The notes under the pieces are model-generated. The model made no database searches and was not told the origin of the DNA. It saw nothing but the letters and a program-made list of their open reading frames with translations. A stretch of 64,000 nucleotides of DNA from assembly GCA_003260075.1 (NCBI GenBank), contig QLIY01000617.1, forward strand, positions 35,006 through 99,005, read 5' to 3'. A program made the position numbers and the translations under genes. This document shows, in pieces, positions 11,592-22,256 of the stretch (position 1 is the first letter of the stretch; each line of letters starts with the position of its first letter). This DNA comes from Phallusia mammillata (lineage: Eukaryota; Chordata; Ascidiacea; Phlebobranchia; Ascidiidae).

Positions 11592-11815
11592 AATATTTGC
11601 GTTTTGCTTTGTGTGTTATGATTAGGGCGAATAGCACCATGCGCACATAAGCAAAACTACCAGAAGTCGATCTGGTATTCAGGGGGGGGGGAATTTGCGT
11701 TTTGCTTTGTGTGTTATGATTAGGGCGAATAGCGCATCGGTTTGCTCGGTTTGGGGCCCACGGTTTGCACCATGCGCACATAAGCAAAACTACCAGAAGT
11801 CGATCTGGTATTCAA
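11592..11815. repeat. Direct duplication joined by G10 with an internal indel
   Basis: TTTGCGTTTTGCTTTGTGTG and the following sequence are repeated on both sides of ten G (11682-11691). The right copy carries about 40 bp (GCATCGGTTTGCTCGG and following) that the left one lacks. An indel difference like this is what two haplotypes would show. Confidence 0.85.
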
Positions 11816-11984
11816 GTAAAATTGGTGATAAGATTACAGTTAGAGTTGTTAGTAGATGACCACAAACATGTCAGGTTACAATACTAGTTTTGGGAAATAG
11901 AAGTCCAAATTTCATCGAATTTGTCAGTTTTTTTGTCAGGTGAAACCTATATAAATCAAGCACAATTCCGGTTATTTTAAGTGA

Positions 11985-13017
11985 ACACTATGTTAATGAA
12001 CATTATGCAAGATGCCGGCCTACATGCACCCAAGAAATAGCTCAACATATAATTGAAAGTATCCGGTGCAAAACAGGAAAAAAAAACGGAAAACACGTCC
12101 TTATGGCAGAAGTTGGATGTGGTAGTGGCCAAGCTACCAATGTGCTGGCTCCATATTTTCATCAAGCTCATGCAACTGATATCAGTGAACGCCAAAATGC
12201 ACAGGCAAAAACACTAAGTGAATTTGATCATGTAAACTATAGTCACTTGGTATACCAAGTGGGAAAGGCTGAAAAGATTTCTGCAACGGATTCCATTGCT
12301 GATTTACTAATAGCTGCAGAAGCTGTTCATTTCTTTGATTATGACAAGTTTTTTTTTTTTGAGGTTCGTCGAGTGTGAAAACCAGAAGGATGCTTTGCCC
12401 TGATTGGGTATGTGTACCGGAATATAACTCCTAAAACCAACGACATCTTTCAAAGAAGTCTATCATCGGGGGGGGGGTAAGCTGTTCATTTCTTTGATTA
12501 TGACAAGTTTTTTTTCTGAGGTTCGTTGAGTGTTAAAACCAGAAGGATGCTTTGCCCTGATTGGGTATGTTTACCCGAATATAACTCCTAAAACCAACGA
12601 CATCTTTCAAAGAAGTCTATCATCAAGTTTTAGAACCTCGATTGAAAAAGTAATCATCGACAACGCCAGAGAGGAGATGATTCGGATTTATCGCAAAATC
12701 CAAAACCACTATCCTCAGATTTTCAAAGCCATATCAGCTAAAAAGAAATCGAGGAAGATTTATCATCAAATCTATGGAAACTACAGGACGTCGTTGATGT
12801 ACTTAACTCAATGATTTTCCTGAAAAGTGATAACAGTACTCAGAGTGCTGATGGATTGGCACTCCAAAAATCTAAAAACGAATGTGCAAAGGTGATTGAT
12901 ACTTTTGTTCATAATGTAAGAGAGATCCTTAAAAGCAACGGGACGTCGCTTGAACACGTAAAATCGTACGAAGCAGATTTCGAAATGATTGTGTTAACCG
13001 CCAATGACTTTGAGTAA
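11985..13017 (+). pseudogene. Methyltransferase copy 5 (decayed)
   Basis: Homology starts near 12000 (RPTCTQEIAQHI-like). It continues through motif I (VGCGSGQATNVLAP at about 12112), ATDISE, a C-terminal half at 12530-12814, and a last block at 12811-13017 ending EADFEMIVLTANDFE. The start region is eroded, there are frameshifts at a T-run (about 12350) and near 12800, and a G10-joined duplication lies at 12318-12636. About 15 extra bases lie near 12240. Even with the duplication collapsed, the frame needs other repairs, so this copy looks genuinely dead. Confidence 0.8.
12318..12636. repeat. Direct duplication joined by G10 in methyltransferase copy 5
   Basis: The block GCTGTTCATTTCTTTGATTA through CTATCATC is present before and after ten G (12468-12477). 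The copies differ by substitutions and by the length of a T-run. Confidence 0.85.
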
Positions 13018-13796
13018 ACCGTAAAAGATTTGAAACCAAAATACATGTTACATCTACATTTAGAAAACTCTGGTCTGCATCTTACTATTACAATACATTT
13101 GTGGTAAAACCTGTCGTTTTCTTAAAAAAAGGTCATTATGAAGTTAAAGGCATCCGACAATATTTGGGCTTGCATTTAACAAGTTAAAAAATGCAGGCAA
13201 CTGAACATGTTGGGTAAATCGTTTTGCTACATGATTTTCAAAATACGTGTATAATGTGATCGGAGATTTTGTTGGGCAGTAATGTTTTTGAAACAGTGGA
13301 CATTGAAACTATCCGAAACCGCTCCTGAATCGTATAAAATGCAACTTGTGTTCTGACTGTATTTGTTTTTCGCATGTAACAAAAAAAGCGGACATACCAT
13401 GACTCTGCAAACCCCATTTACTGTTGACAAATAGAGTTGAAATTAACTCAAATCTTGACCACACAATAAAACAACACTAAAAACCAAAAGTTCGATGATT
13501 GAACTGGCCGGTTTTAATGAAATTTTATTGTAGAGTTGATCTGCTGTATAGTGGAAACTAGAAAGAAGGGGTTATTCGTCAACAGAATCTACAAGCCGTG
13601 ACGGTGCTTGGTACGGACGGTCATACCTGATTAAACACGCCCAAATCCCACACTGCGTTCAAACTTTTTTCACATAGAAAACAAAGCAATATAGGGTCAA
13701 CCAACATCGTCACAAGATGTGCGTTACAAAAAACAATAAATTTCTAACAGAGGAATGATTCGTCTGTCGATAAGCAAACCACCCTGCATCAATTAA

Positions 13797-13815
13797 TTCG
13801 TTCGTTCGTTCGTGT
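13797..13815. repeat. (TTCG)n microsatellite
   Basis: About four tandem TTCG units in an otherwise featureless intergenic stretch. Confidence 0.5.
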
Positions 13816-14101
13816 TTCGTAGTTAGTTGTTGCTTAGTTTATGTACACTTATTATTACACATAGCAGTCATTAACAAGCACATGGTGTTAAAAATGCAAT
13901 AAATTTAATAGTGCATATAGTGTGCTGTTTCAACAACAGAAGAAAGAAGATCAAAGGCCTTTAGTTAACATTTTCGTGACGGGAAATAAATTAATACAAC
14001 AAGAAATACGATTGGATGCTTGTATAGAAAGTTGGAATTTGACATGAAAATTCAAAATAAAAAATGACTGAACTATTTGATGTTTATGCGTGTTGACGCT
14101 T

Positions 14102-14440
14102 TTACATAAAACCAGTGGCAGTAATCACAAACATCTCAAAATCTGCTTCATACGCAACTACACAATCGGATGCTATACAGCTGTTTTTAAGCATCCCGTT
14201 TACATTACTTACAGAATCATCAATCACATTTGCACATTCGTTTTCAGAGTTACGTAATAAACTATCCTCAACAACCTTTGTAATCACGTCACGTTTGTGT
14301 AATATCATTAAGTTAAGAAAATCTTTCATGTCCTATTGATTTTCTGCTTAGCCGGTATTGCGTCAAAAAATCTGAGGATAGCCCTGTTATATTTGGCGAT
14401 AAATAGAACCCACTTCGTGCTGTGGTTGTCGGTGCAAATG
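14102..14440 (-). pseudogene. Methyltransferase copy 6, C-terminal remnant (minus strand)
   Basis: Read on the minus strand, the fragment runs from a degenerate DNHS..QIF..IPAKQK region through LNLMILHKRDVITK and ENECANVIDD to EADFEMFVITATGFM and a stop. Only the last third of the gene is present, and the upstream part holds frameshifts. It most resembles the C-terminus of copy 7 at 18074-18280 but is inverted, so the array has also undergone inversion. The long gap 13018-14101 holds only an ATTCGTTCGTTCGTTCG microsatellite at about 13797. Confidence 0.75.
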
Positions 14441-15675
14441 ATTTAGTCGACTATTTCCCACACTATTTGTCCATATTGAGGTTTGGTTTAGCCAAATATT
14501 ATCTAGATATGACACAGATTTTACTATTTTGTTAAGTTTGCTGCATAGATTTTTCGATGGGGAGCCACAGGGCTTACAGGGGTTACTTATGGGGGTACGA
14601 AGTTCGAAAGTTATTTCGGGGGGTCAAGGTGCATGAAAGGCTGAGAGTCACAACTAAGAAATATACTTTGAATGAGATTGTCAAATTACCGAAATTTGGT
14701 AAATTCCAACTTGGTTCATGTTTTCTTTTTAATTTATCTTGATCTGGGAAGTAATTTACGTTAGGAACTAAGTGTCTAAGTATGATTTCTTGTCATAACA
14801 AAACCTCTTCCCAACCCTGACAGCCCCAACCGTTGAGATTTTTACACAATTATTGACAAATGTTCTTTGCGCCACCCATCGCCATTCAGAAATCGTTGTC
14901 TGATGTAAGTTTCTTACTTTAGTTGATTTGTTTCTTGTGAATAACGGTAACGGTCTGGTTTTGCTGTCGGTTTCAGGCACACACCAAATACTTGGCATTA
15001 AGCGTTGTATTTCCAAATACGGTTTAGAATTTTGATCGGTTGACCCCGATCATTTTTTATACAACAGTTAACCTAGTTTGTAATATTTTACCTATTGTTT
15101 GTGAACCTAGTTACAAGGTTGAAAATAAAAATGGTTCCTAGTTCGTTTTCACCTGAAATGACAATTTTTTTGAAACCCGACACTGAAAACAAATGTCGGA
15201 ATTTAAAAAAAAAAGATCACAGTCACTTCAACTACGTATATAACAAATTAGTAAAATCTAGAACTATCTGAATGAATGTTTGTCACTGCTTCGCAAAAAC
15301 GGGCCGATTTCGACGCTGGAAACGCAATTTTCTGAAAAGAAAACTGCGCAAATGAAAACCGGAATGAGTCGCAGTGACACGGACATTCGTTCCACAGAGC
15401 ACATAACATGGAAGTAGCCTACCTACTTGACAATCAAACTGTCAACTTTATACTACTTTAAAACCAGTGGCAAAATTTATATTTGTTTCTCATTGTGTGT
15501 TAACTTTAACTCCATGTGTGTTAAAACTAATGTGTTTAGTTCGCCACTTTTGTACTGGGCATTTCGCATCGGCAGATTTTATTACGTCACAGTTGATCAA
15601 TGGCGTAACTGAGGTTAACTAGATTGTACAGGTGATCGTTGCTGTTTACAACAAAGATGTTTGAATTGCTACAAA

Positions 15676-15776
15676 AAAACTCGGGGAACCGCTGCGGAAC
15701 CCTTATAGACTTCACGGAACCCTGGTGAGTGTTGCAGGACCCTAGGATTCCGCGGAACCCTGGTTGAAGATCCCTG
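15676..15776. mobile_element. Possible short hAT-like remnant
   Basis: ACTCGGGGAACCGCTGCGGAACC at the left and GGTTGAAGATCCCTG at the right look like decayed hAT termini, with three GGAACCC-type repeats inside. No target duplication was found. The rest of 14441-16100 has no recognisable gene. Confidence 0.3.
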
Positions 15777-16132
15777 ATCCATGATATCGAAGCTGCACAG
15801 ATAAACAACAGCCGTCGCAGAATAGGACCAAAATATTTAAAGGTAGATCAGTGACATGGGTTTGTAAATAAAACCACAACTTGTGACTAATTTATTTCTA
15901 AACGAAAAGACCACATTAATTTTTCAAGCATTTGCAACGCGATTTTTATGTTCATTAATAAACTGACATAATGTACAGAAAAAGAAGGTTATGGGGGTGT
16001 TACGAAAATGGACCTCAAGCTTTTTTAGACGGATTCACTGACATAAGGTTTAAGACAACGTACGGTACGCATGAACAGTACGGTACTGTGGTATTGTACT
16101 TGACAGTTTTTGACATTTGGTACGGTATATAC

Positions 16133-16452
16133 CAGGGGTGGGCAACCTACGGCCCGCGGGCCGGATGCAGCCCGCGAGCAGCTTTTGAGCGGCCCGCGAC
16201 TGGTATTTTAGTTTATTTGGCCGGACAGGATGTGTGTTAAATCCCATTTTTGTACGAAAGAGTTGTTACATTATACGTTAATAGGTATTAGTCTATAACT
16301 AAGAAGAGGCATTGTTACGTACAAAGACAAAATCATTGTGTATTTGACTTTGCCTGGCACTGCTATGTTATTGCATGACCATCGTTGCGGCCCGCCGACA
16401 CAATATTTCGCTACGTTTTGGCCCGCACATGCAAAAAGGTTGCCCACCTTTG
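16133..16452. mobile_element. Non-autonomous hAT element (family C), 320 bp
   Basis: Termini are CAGGGGTGGGCAACCT and AGGTTGCCCACCTTTG, with GGCCCGCGGGCC-rich subterminal sequence. The flanking 8-mers GTATATAC and GTAGATAC differ at one position, a slightly decayed hAT target duplication. It is inserted into a repeat rich in TACGGTA-type motifs (about 16055-16510), which is itself split by it. Confidence 0.85.
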
Positions 16453-17389
16453 GTAGATACGGTTGTACGGTACGCTCTTAGCAACAAGGTACGTCGTACG
16501 TATCCTACCGCACTGCCATCCTTGGTTGACATACAACCTGATTTTGCTGACGTTTTATTGGTTTGGGTTTGAAACCGAAAATCTCGCTCAAACGGACGTT
16601 TTTGTTAGAGCTGAACACTGTTATTATGGTATAAAATACAAAGTACCTCGCAGACATCGAAGCTCGTACAGTTTGTAAAGACCAGTTAACTGAACACTAT
16701 CAGACTTAAAGCTGCTGTGATCGAGTGATTTGTTTTGGAATTGTAAACGACTGTCAGTCACACAATTTGCAAACAACCTAAAGGTCTGTTTAACTGCAAT
16801 AAAAAAGTATGTATAAGGCAGCAAAATTTTGTTCAGCTAGCAGTATGAGACATTTACGATTGGATATCGTACTTAAGCAAGTGAATTGGTTTCACCAAGT
16901 ATACACCAAAAAAGCTCCGAAGATTCGAAATTGACTAATTTGTTTCCGGTCATGTTTAAGCGTCACAAAAGCAAGTCGTGCTGCAAATGCGTGTTCCATC
17001 GTTCAAAGTTACGGTGTTTTGATAAATAATCACTCAGGACGTACGTTTCGAACAGAAAACGATTTGTTCACCCTGCCTAAAGTTAAGGTCTGGGTTTGTC
17101 AGTTTTCGCTTTGCTGGGGAAAAACATACAGAAAAAACAAACTGTGTATCGCTTCCATTGCAACTTTCTGTGCAGAATTTTTGTAGAAAAAAGATACTAG
17201 GAATAAATTTGTTACATAACTAACTTTTAAATTGTTTATATCAAAAAGGTCCATGTGGACGTTAACAGGCCCCTTTTCATTGAAATGTTTGTACATAAAC
17301 GGTTAATTAAAGCTTGTAGTTTTGTTTTTAGCGTCGAGTTCGATATAGAATTAGTTATTTGCAAGAGAAAACAACTCATAAGCAAAAAA

Positions 17390-18280
17390 ATGAGCCAAAC
17401 ATCATTTAAGTTGTTCGAAACAGCATCCATCAGCGATCTTTATGCAAGGGGACGTCCAACTTACGAAGACAAAATAGCTCAATATATAGTTGGAAGTATC
17501 AAATCCAATATGTTGATGGAAAACACGAACTGATGATAGAAGTTGGATGTGGTAGTGGTCAAGCTACCAATGTGTTGGCGCCTTACTTTCATAATGTTTT
17601 GGCTACTGACACCAGTGAAAGTCAAATTGCACAGGCAAAAACATTGAGTAAATTTGATCATATAAAGTACAAAGTGGGACGTGCTGAAGAAATTGATGCC
17701 AATGATTTGAGTGCTGATTTACTTATAGCTGCAGAATCTCTTCATTGGTTCGATGTGGAAAAGTTTTATGGTGAAGTTCTTCGAGTGTTGAAACCAGGAG
17801 GCTGTCTTGTCGTGATTGGATATGTTCGTCCACAAATAACTCCTAAAACCAACACTGGCCATCAAAAGCATCTCACTTCGAGATTATCAGCTTCCAATGA
17901 AAAAGTGATCTTTGACAACACTAGCGAGAAACTGATTCAGTGTTATCGCCAATTAAAAAAACCACTATCCCAACATTTTTAAGGCAATACCGACTAAACA
18001 GAAATCAAGGGAGGTTTTTCATCACATCTGCGACGATTGGGAAATACAGGACATCAAGGATTTTCTTAACTCAATGATATTAGAAAAAAATGATGTGGTT
18101 ACAAAAGGTACTGAGGGAAGCGTATTACGTAAATCAGAAAACGAATGTGCAAATGTAATTGATGATTTCGTGAGTAATGTAAACGAGATGCTTGAAAACA
18201 GCGGTATATCACCCGATTGTGTAGTTGCGTATGAAGCAGATTTTGAAATGTTTGTGATTACTGCCACTGATTTAATGTAA
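17390..18280 (+). pseudogene. Methyltransferase copy 7 (two frameshifts)
   Basis: The ATG at 17390 opens the family N-terminus (FETASISDLYARGRPTY). The frame is lost near 17515, just before HELMIEVGCGSGQ, and picked up at 17533. It is lost again near 17955 at an A-run and picked up to end EADFEMFVITATDLM with a stop at 18280. All SAM motifs are otherwise well conserved (VGCGSGQAT, ATDTSESQ, LRVLKPGG), so decay is recent. The second shift, in a homopolymer, could also be a sequencing error. If both were errors, this would be a normal gene of about 290 codons. Confidence 0.75.
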
Positions 18281-20169
18281 AAGCGGCTTCTTTCATTTTG
18301 GAATCACATGTTAATTGCCATTTTAAACAAATATTCAATCATATTGTTCATTGTATTAATTTTTCCGCGTCAAGCATTTGAAAATGTTAACTATTAGCCC
18401 TGTTTTTTCCTATTAAAACTGCATGGTTCTCGATATTATTTTCTGATGGATAGTACACTACAAAAATATTATACATGCTTCACCTTTTACGCCATATGTG
18501 CTTGTTTACTGTTAATACTTGCTGTGTGTAAAAATCAGTGTACATAAACTAAGTAAAAACTGACCTTAACATATGAACAGATTAGTTTATGCATATTTGG
18601 TACCGGCAATTTCAACTGAATGTACAAACCAACTTTAGCAGGCAGTATATGTATAACATTGTAAAGCAACAAAATTTATGGCTTCTGTGCATTTATTTGT
18701 GACAAAATTTTAAACGATGACTATTTTAACATCTTTGAATTTGTGTTGCAAGTCAACTTTCGTTTCCGCTCTATTATACACTAATGACAAGATTTCCACA
18801 AATTTTCGAAAACAGCCCATATGTAACTTATGAAGAAGTAATAAATTCATTTAATTTAGGAGACAAATTCAACGCTAACGTCCACGCATTCGTTTGTACC
18901 TAAATCCAGCAACAAAACCAGCCGGTATAACCTTTATTTACGTCTAAAAAACACACACGTCAAACCACTGAAATTATACACGTTTTTAAACAGGTGTGGC
19001 TGCCTAAAAAAAACACGATCACGGCTTGTAGGTATTGCTGACGAATGTTACCTCTTTCTTCCACCATAGTAACAGTGATCGCATTTAAACATTGATATCA
19101 ACTCTGCAATACACGATCGTAACTATATGTTTAATTTTGCTTGGTGCAACAGTGTCTCTGCCTTGAGCATTGGCCATTCGCTGATCGATATTAAGGCACA
19201 TCGACGTCCAAAGCGTTGATGCTCTGGAATGGCTTTCATTAACTATATTTGTACACATTTAGGTTCGTTTATATTTAAATACATATAGCAATGCACGACT
19301 TTAGGACTACGATTTTTATTACTCTGCCCCGCATTCACCTAACGTTTTCAGTTAAACGTTTGAGATTTTGTCAGTTAAAAATGTATCGATATACGAGCGC
19401 CTTATACTGCAAACAAAACAGCCGCTTTAAGTATCAGTTGTCGGCCTACTTGAGTACCGAAATCGGTATCGCCAAAACCATATCGACCTGTCTCTAGATT
19501 ATACCGTTATAATGTCATGGGCTGTTGCCGAAAAGTTTGAACAATAAAGCATGTCGATTTTTAGGTCAAAAGTAAGATATGGTAAAAAGCAAATTTAGAC
19601 AAAGGGATTAAACCGAAAATCGATTAATGTGTTAGTGCAATTCAAACTGTTTGCATGCTTTACCATATGCTATCCCTGTTTTTGCATCACAATCAGCCCA
19701 GCTCACTAAAAACATAAATGACTTCTTACTTCAGGTGCAACATGACTTACAACGTTGCTCCCAACAATGCCAAACAACCTGACATATGTTGGACACAACC
19801 AAAAAATACAAACAATAGTTCAACAGTTTCGATCCAAATGGGTTGATCAAGTAAATATTTGTTCAACGTCTGAAAGGTGTCGACTGTTACAATGGCCTTG
19901 ATAGGTTCAAGCAACATTGTCAGCAAAATCTTCTGGGCCGTAACGGCGGTTTGAACTGTCAGTCATACATGAATAACCACGCGTTAATCAAACCTATGCC
20001 CCAAACTTTTCACACTGCGAAAAACGAAAAGGTGTGAACTAGTATCGGCTAGCGTATTTTGGGCAAAAACGCTTTTTTCCTTGTTTTTGAACGTTAAGTT
20101 CAGTTGAATTGCAGCGGAAGGGAGCTATTGGTTGTTATATAGTACTATTTGAATATTTTGGCAGCAAGA

Positions 20170-21075
20170 ATGGACCAAACATCACTACGGTTGTTTGAAA
20201 ACCCAACTTTCAGTGACATATACGCGAAAGGACGTCCTACTTACGAAAACAAAATAGCTCAGCATATAGTTGGAAAGATCCGATCTGACCTTAAGGGTAA
20301 AAAACACGAACTAATGGTGGAAGTTGCATGTGGCAGTGGACAAGCTACTAATGTGCTGGCTCCCTTTTTTCTGAACGTTCTTGCTTCTGACATCAGTGAA
20401 AGTCAAATTGCACAGGCAAAAACACTGTGTCAATTTGATCATATAAACTACCAAGTCGGAAGTGCTGAAAAAATTGATGCCAAAGATGCGAGTGCTGATT
20501 TACTGGTAGTTGCGGAAGCTATGCATTGGTTTCAAATCGACAGTTTTTTCTCCGAAGCACAAAGAGTGTTGAAGCCAGATGGCTGCCTTGCAGTTATTGG
20601 GTATGATGTCCCAAAAATAACTCCTAAAACCAATGCTGGCCTTCAAAGGCAGCTAACATCAAGTTTCCGTTACCACATGGAAAAGACAATCAACAACAAC
20701 ACTAGTGACAAATTGGTTCAAATTTTTCGCGAAATAAAAGACAACTATCCTCAGACTTTTGAAGGTATACCGACAAAGCAAAAATCAAAAGAGATTTTTC
20801 ATCAAATCTACGACAATTGGGAGCTAAAGGACATAACTGATGTTATGAACTCGATGATGTTGCAAAAGAACTATGCTATCACAAAAGGTCATGGAATTCT
20901 GCCACGTGATACTAAAGACGACTGCGCAAATGTGATTGATGTTTTTGTTTCCGATGTGAGTGAAATGCTTAAAGAGAGTGGAATATCGCCCGAATGCGTA
21001 ATTTCGTATGAAGCAGAATTTGAAATGACCGTTATAACTGCCAGCGATTTTTTTTTAGAAAATACAAACTTATAG
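20170..21075 (+). CDS. Class I SAM-dependent methyltransferase, copy 8 (intact)
   Basis: Uninterrupted single-exon gene of 301 residues. I start it at the ATG at 20170 (MDQTSLRLFE) because it aligns with the starts of the paralogues; the reading frame upstream has no earlier ATG. The order of motifs is the same as in copy 4: AKGRPTY, motif I VEVACGSGQ, ASDISESQ, RVLKPDG, and the C-terminal EAEFEMTVITAS block. It has a short extra tail (FFLENTNL). As in copy 4, motif I has Ala for the first Gly; RVLKPDG has Asp where the others have Gly. It marks the distal end of the array. The stretch 18281-20169 before it shows no gene. Confidence 0.85.
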   Translation: MDQTSLRLFENPTFSDIYAKGRPTYENKIAQHIVGKIRSDLKGKKHELMVEVACGSGQATNVLAPFFLNVLASDISESQIAQAKTLCQFDHINYQVGSAEKIDAKDASADLLVVAEAMHWFQIDSFFSEAQRVLKPDGCLAVIGYDVPKITPKTNAGLQRQLTSSFRYHMEKTINNNTSDKLVQIFREIKDNYPQTFEGIPTKQKSKEIFHQIYDNWELKDITDVMNSMMLQKNYAITKGHGILPRDTKDDCANVIDVFVSDVSEMLKESGISPECVISYEAEFEMTVITASDFFLENTNL

Positions 21076-21169
21076 ATGGGTGAAAAAAAGTTTCTACACC
21101 CATAAATGCATGAAAGTTTGTCGTACACGGATCGCTTTTTAGCTCGTCTTTGCTATGTAACGATTAAAG

Positions 21170-21460
21170 CAGGGGTTCCCAACCTGTGGTACGCGTACCA
21201 CTAGTGGTTCGCGAAGGTTTTTCAGGTGGTACGCGAGTAGCTTCCGTTTTTTTCACAAAAGCCTGGTTTCGCAACTTTATAATTACTTACAGTAAACAAA
21301 AATCTCATTCAATTTAATTGTGGTACTTTAGTGTTATTTAGTAGGCCATTCTTTTGAATGAATATGATTTGATCAAATTAGTTGTTCTGCAAGAAGTGGT
21401 ACGCGTGACAGTGCAGTGCGTCCAAGTGGTACGAGATCGTAAAAAGGTTGGGAACCCCTG
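21170..21460. mobile_element. Non-autonomous hAT element (family D), 291 bp
   Basis: Perfect termini CAGGGGTTCCCAACCT and AGGTTGGGAACCCCTG are flanked by the perfect 8-bp duplication GATTAAAG (21162-21169, 21461-21468). The interior is rich in GTGGTACGCG. Same family as 59292-59692. The intact termini and duplication suggest a young insertion. Confidence 0.93.
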
Positions 21461-21945
21461 GATTAAAGGGTTTAATGCTTCGATTTAAAACTCGCTTTAC
21501 ATTTGTTTGACGTATTTGGCTCAATTGCGCACAGACAACGTCTCCCAAATACGTGTATTTGTGATTACTGACTAACGTGTGTGTAACTCGTGTGTATAAG
21601 CAAAATCGTTTAATAAAACACAAACCAATAATTTTCCGTTCCGAGTTTAGAAGACAAAATAGACCTAAAACACGATTCGCCCATTTTGTAATTGAGGTTT
21701 AAACAGCTCAATTGGGATTGCAATATGGTACATTGCAGAGAAAACTGTTTAAGAAATTTCAAAAGTTCACAATGCCTATATGAGTATGTCAGTGTTTGCT
21801 TTGTAGAAAACATTTAAATAATAAAAACAAAACGTGGATTACTGGGAATTCTGAACATAACTCTACATCAACACTTGTACAAACCTTCGATTAGCCGCTT
21901 TACTTTTGGATCAAGCATGTAAACTAATCCAAGCACATTGTAGGT

Positions 21946-22106
21946 CAGTGGTTCCCAACCTTTTTTGTCACATTCCTCCCTTTGCCCATTTTCACACTAT
22001 TCATTCCTCCCCACAAGACGAAAAACAAACATAACATAAAAAATTATAGCAATTTGACATAGACCTTATAATTAGGGATGTCCATTTTAGAATCCTTTAC
22101 AAATAT

Positions 22107-22203
<97 letters not shown>

Positions 22204-22248
22204 ATAAAATTCCTCCCTAGGGGGGAATTCCTCCCCGGTTGGGAACTG
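21946..22248. mobile_element. hAT-type MITE (family E) containing a 95-G run
   Basis: Termini CAGTGGTTCCCAACC and GGTTGGGAACTG are flanked by the perfect 8-bp duplication TTGTAGGT (21938-21945, 22249-22256). ATTCCTCCC motifs lie at both ends. The centre is a run of G that carries no other information. Confidence 0.9.
22107..22201. repeat. Poly(G) run of 95
   Basis: An uninterrupted G homopolymer in the middle of the MITE at 21946-22248. The open reading frame of proline codons across it on the minus strand is not a gene. It may be an expanded G tract or a misassembled low-complexity core. Confidence 0.9.
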
Positions 22249-22256
22249 TTGTAGGT

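Noticed and set aside
15971-16572. Small open frames around 16.0-16.6 kb
   Set aside because: They lie in TACGGTA-rich repeat sequence and across a hAT element with an identifiable target duplication.
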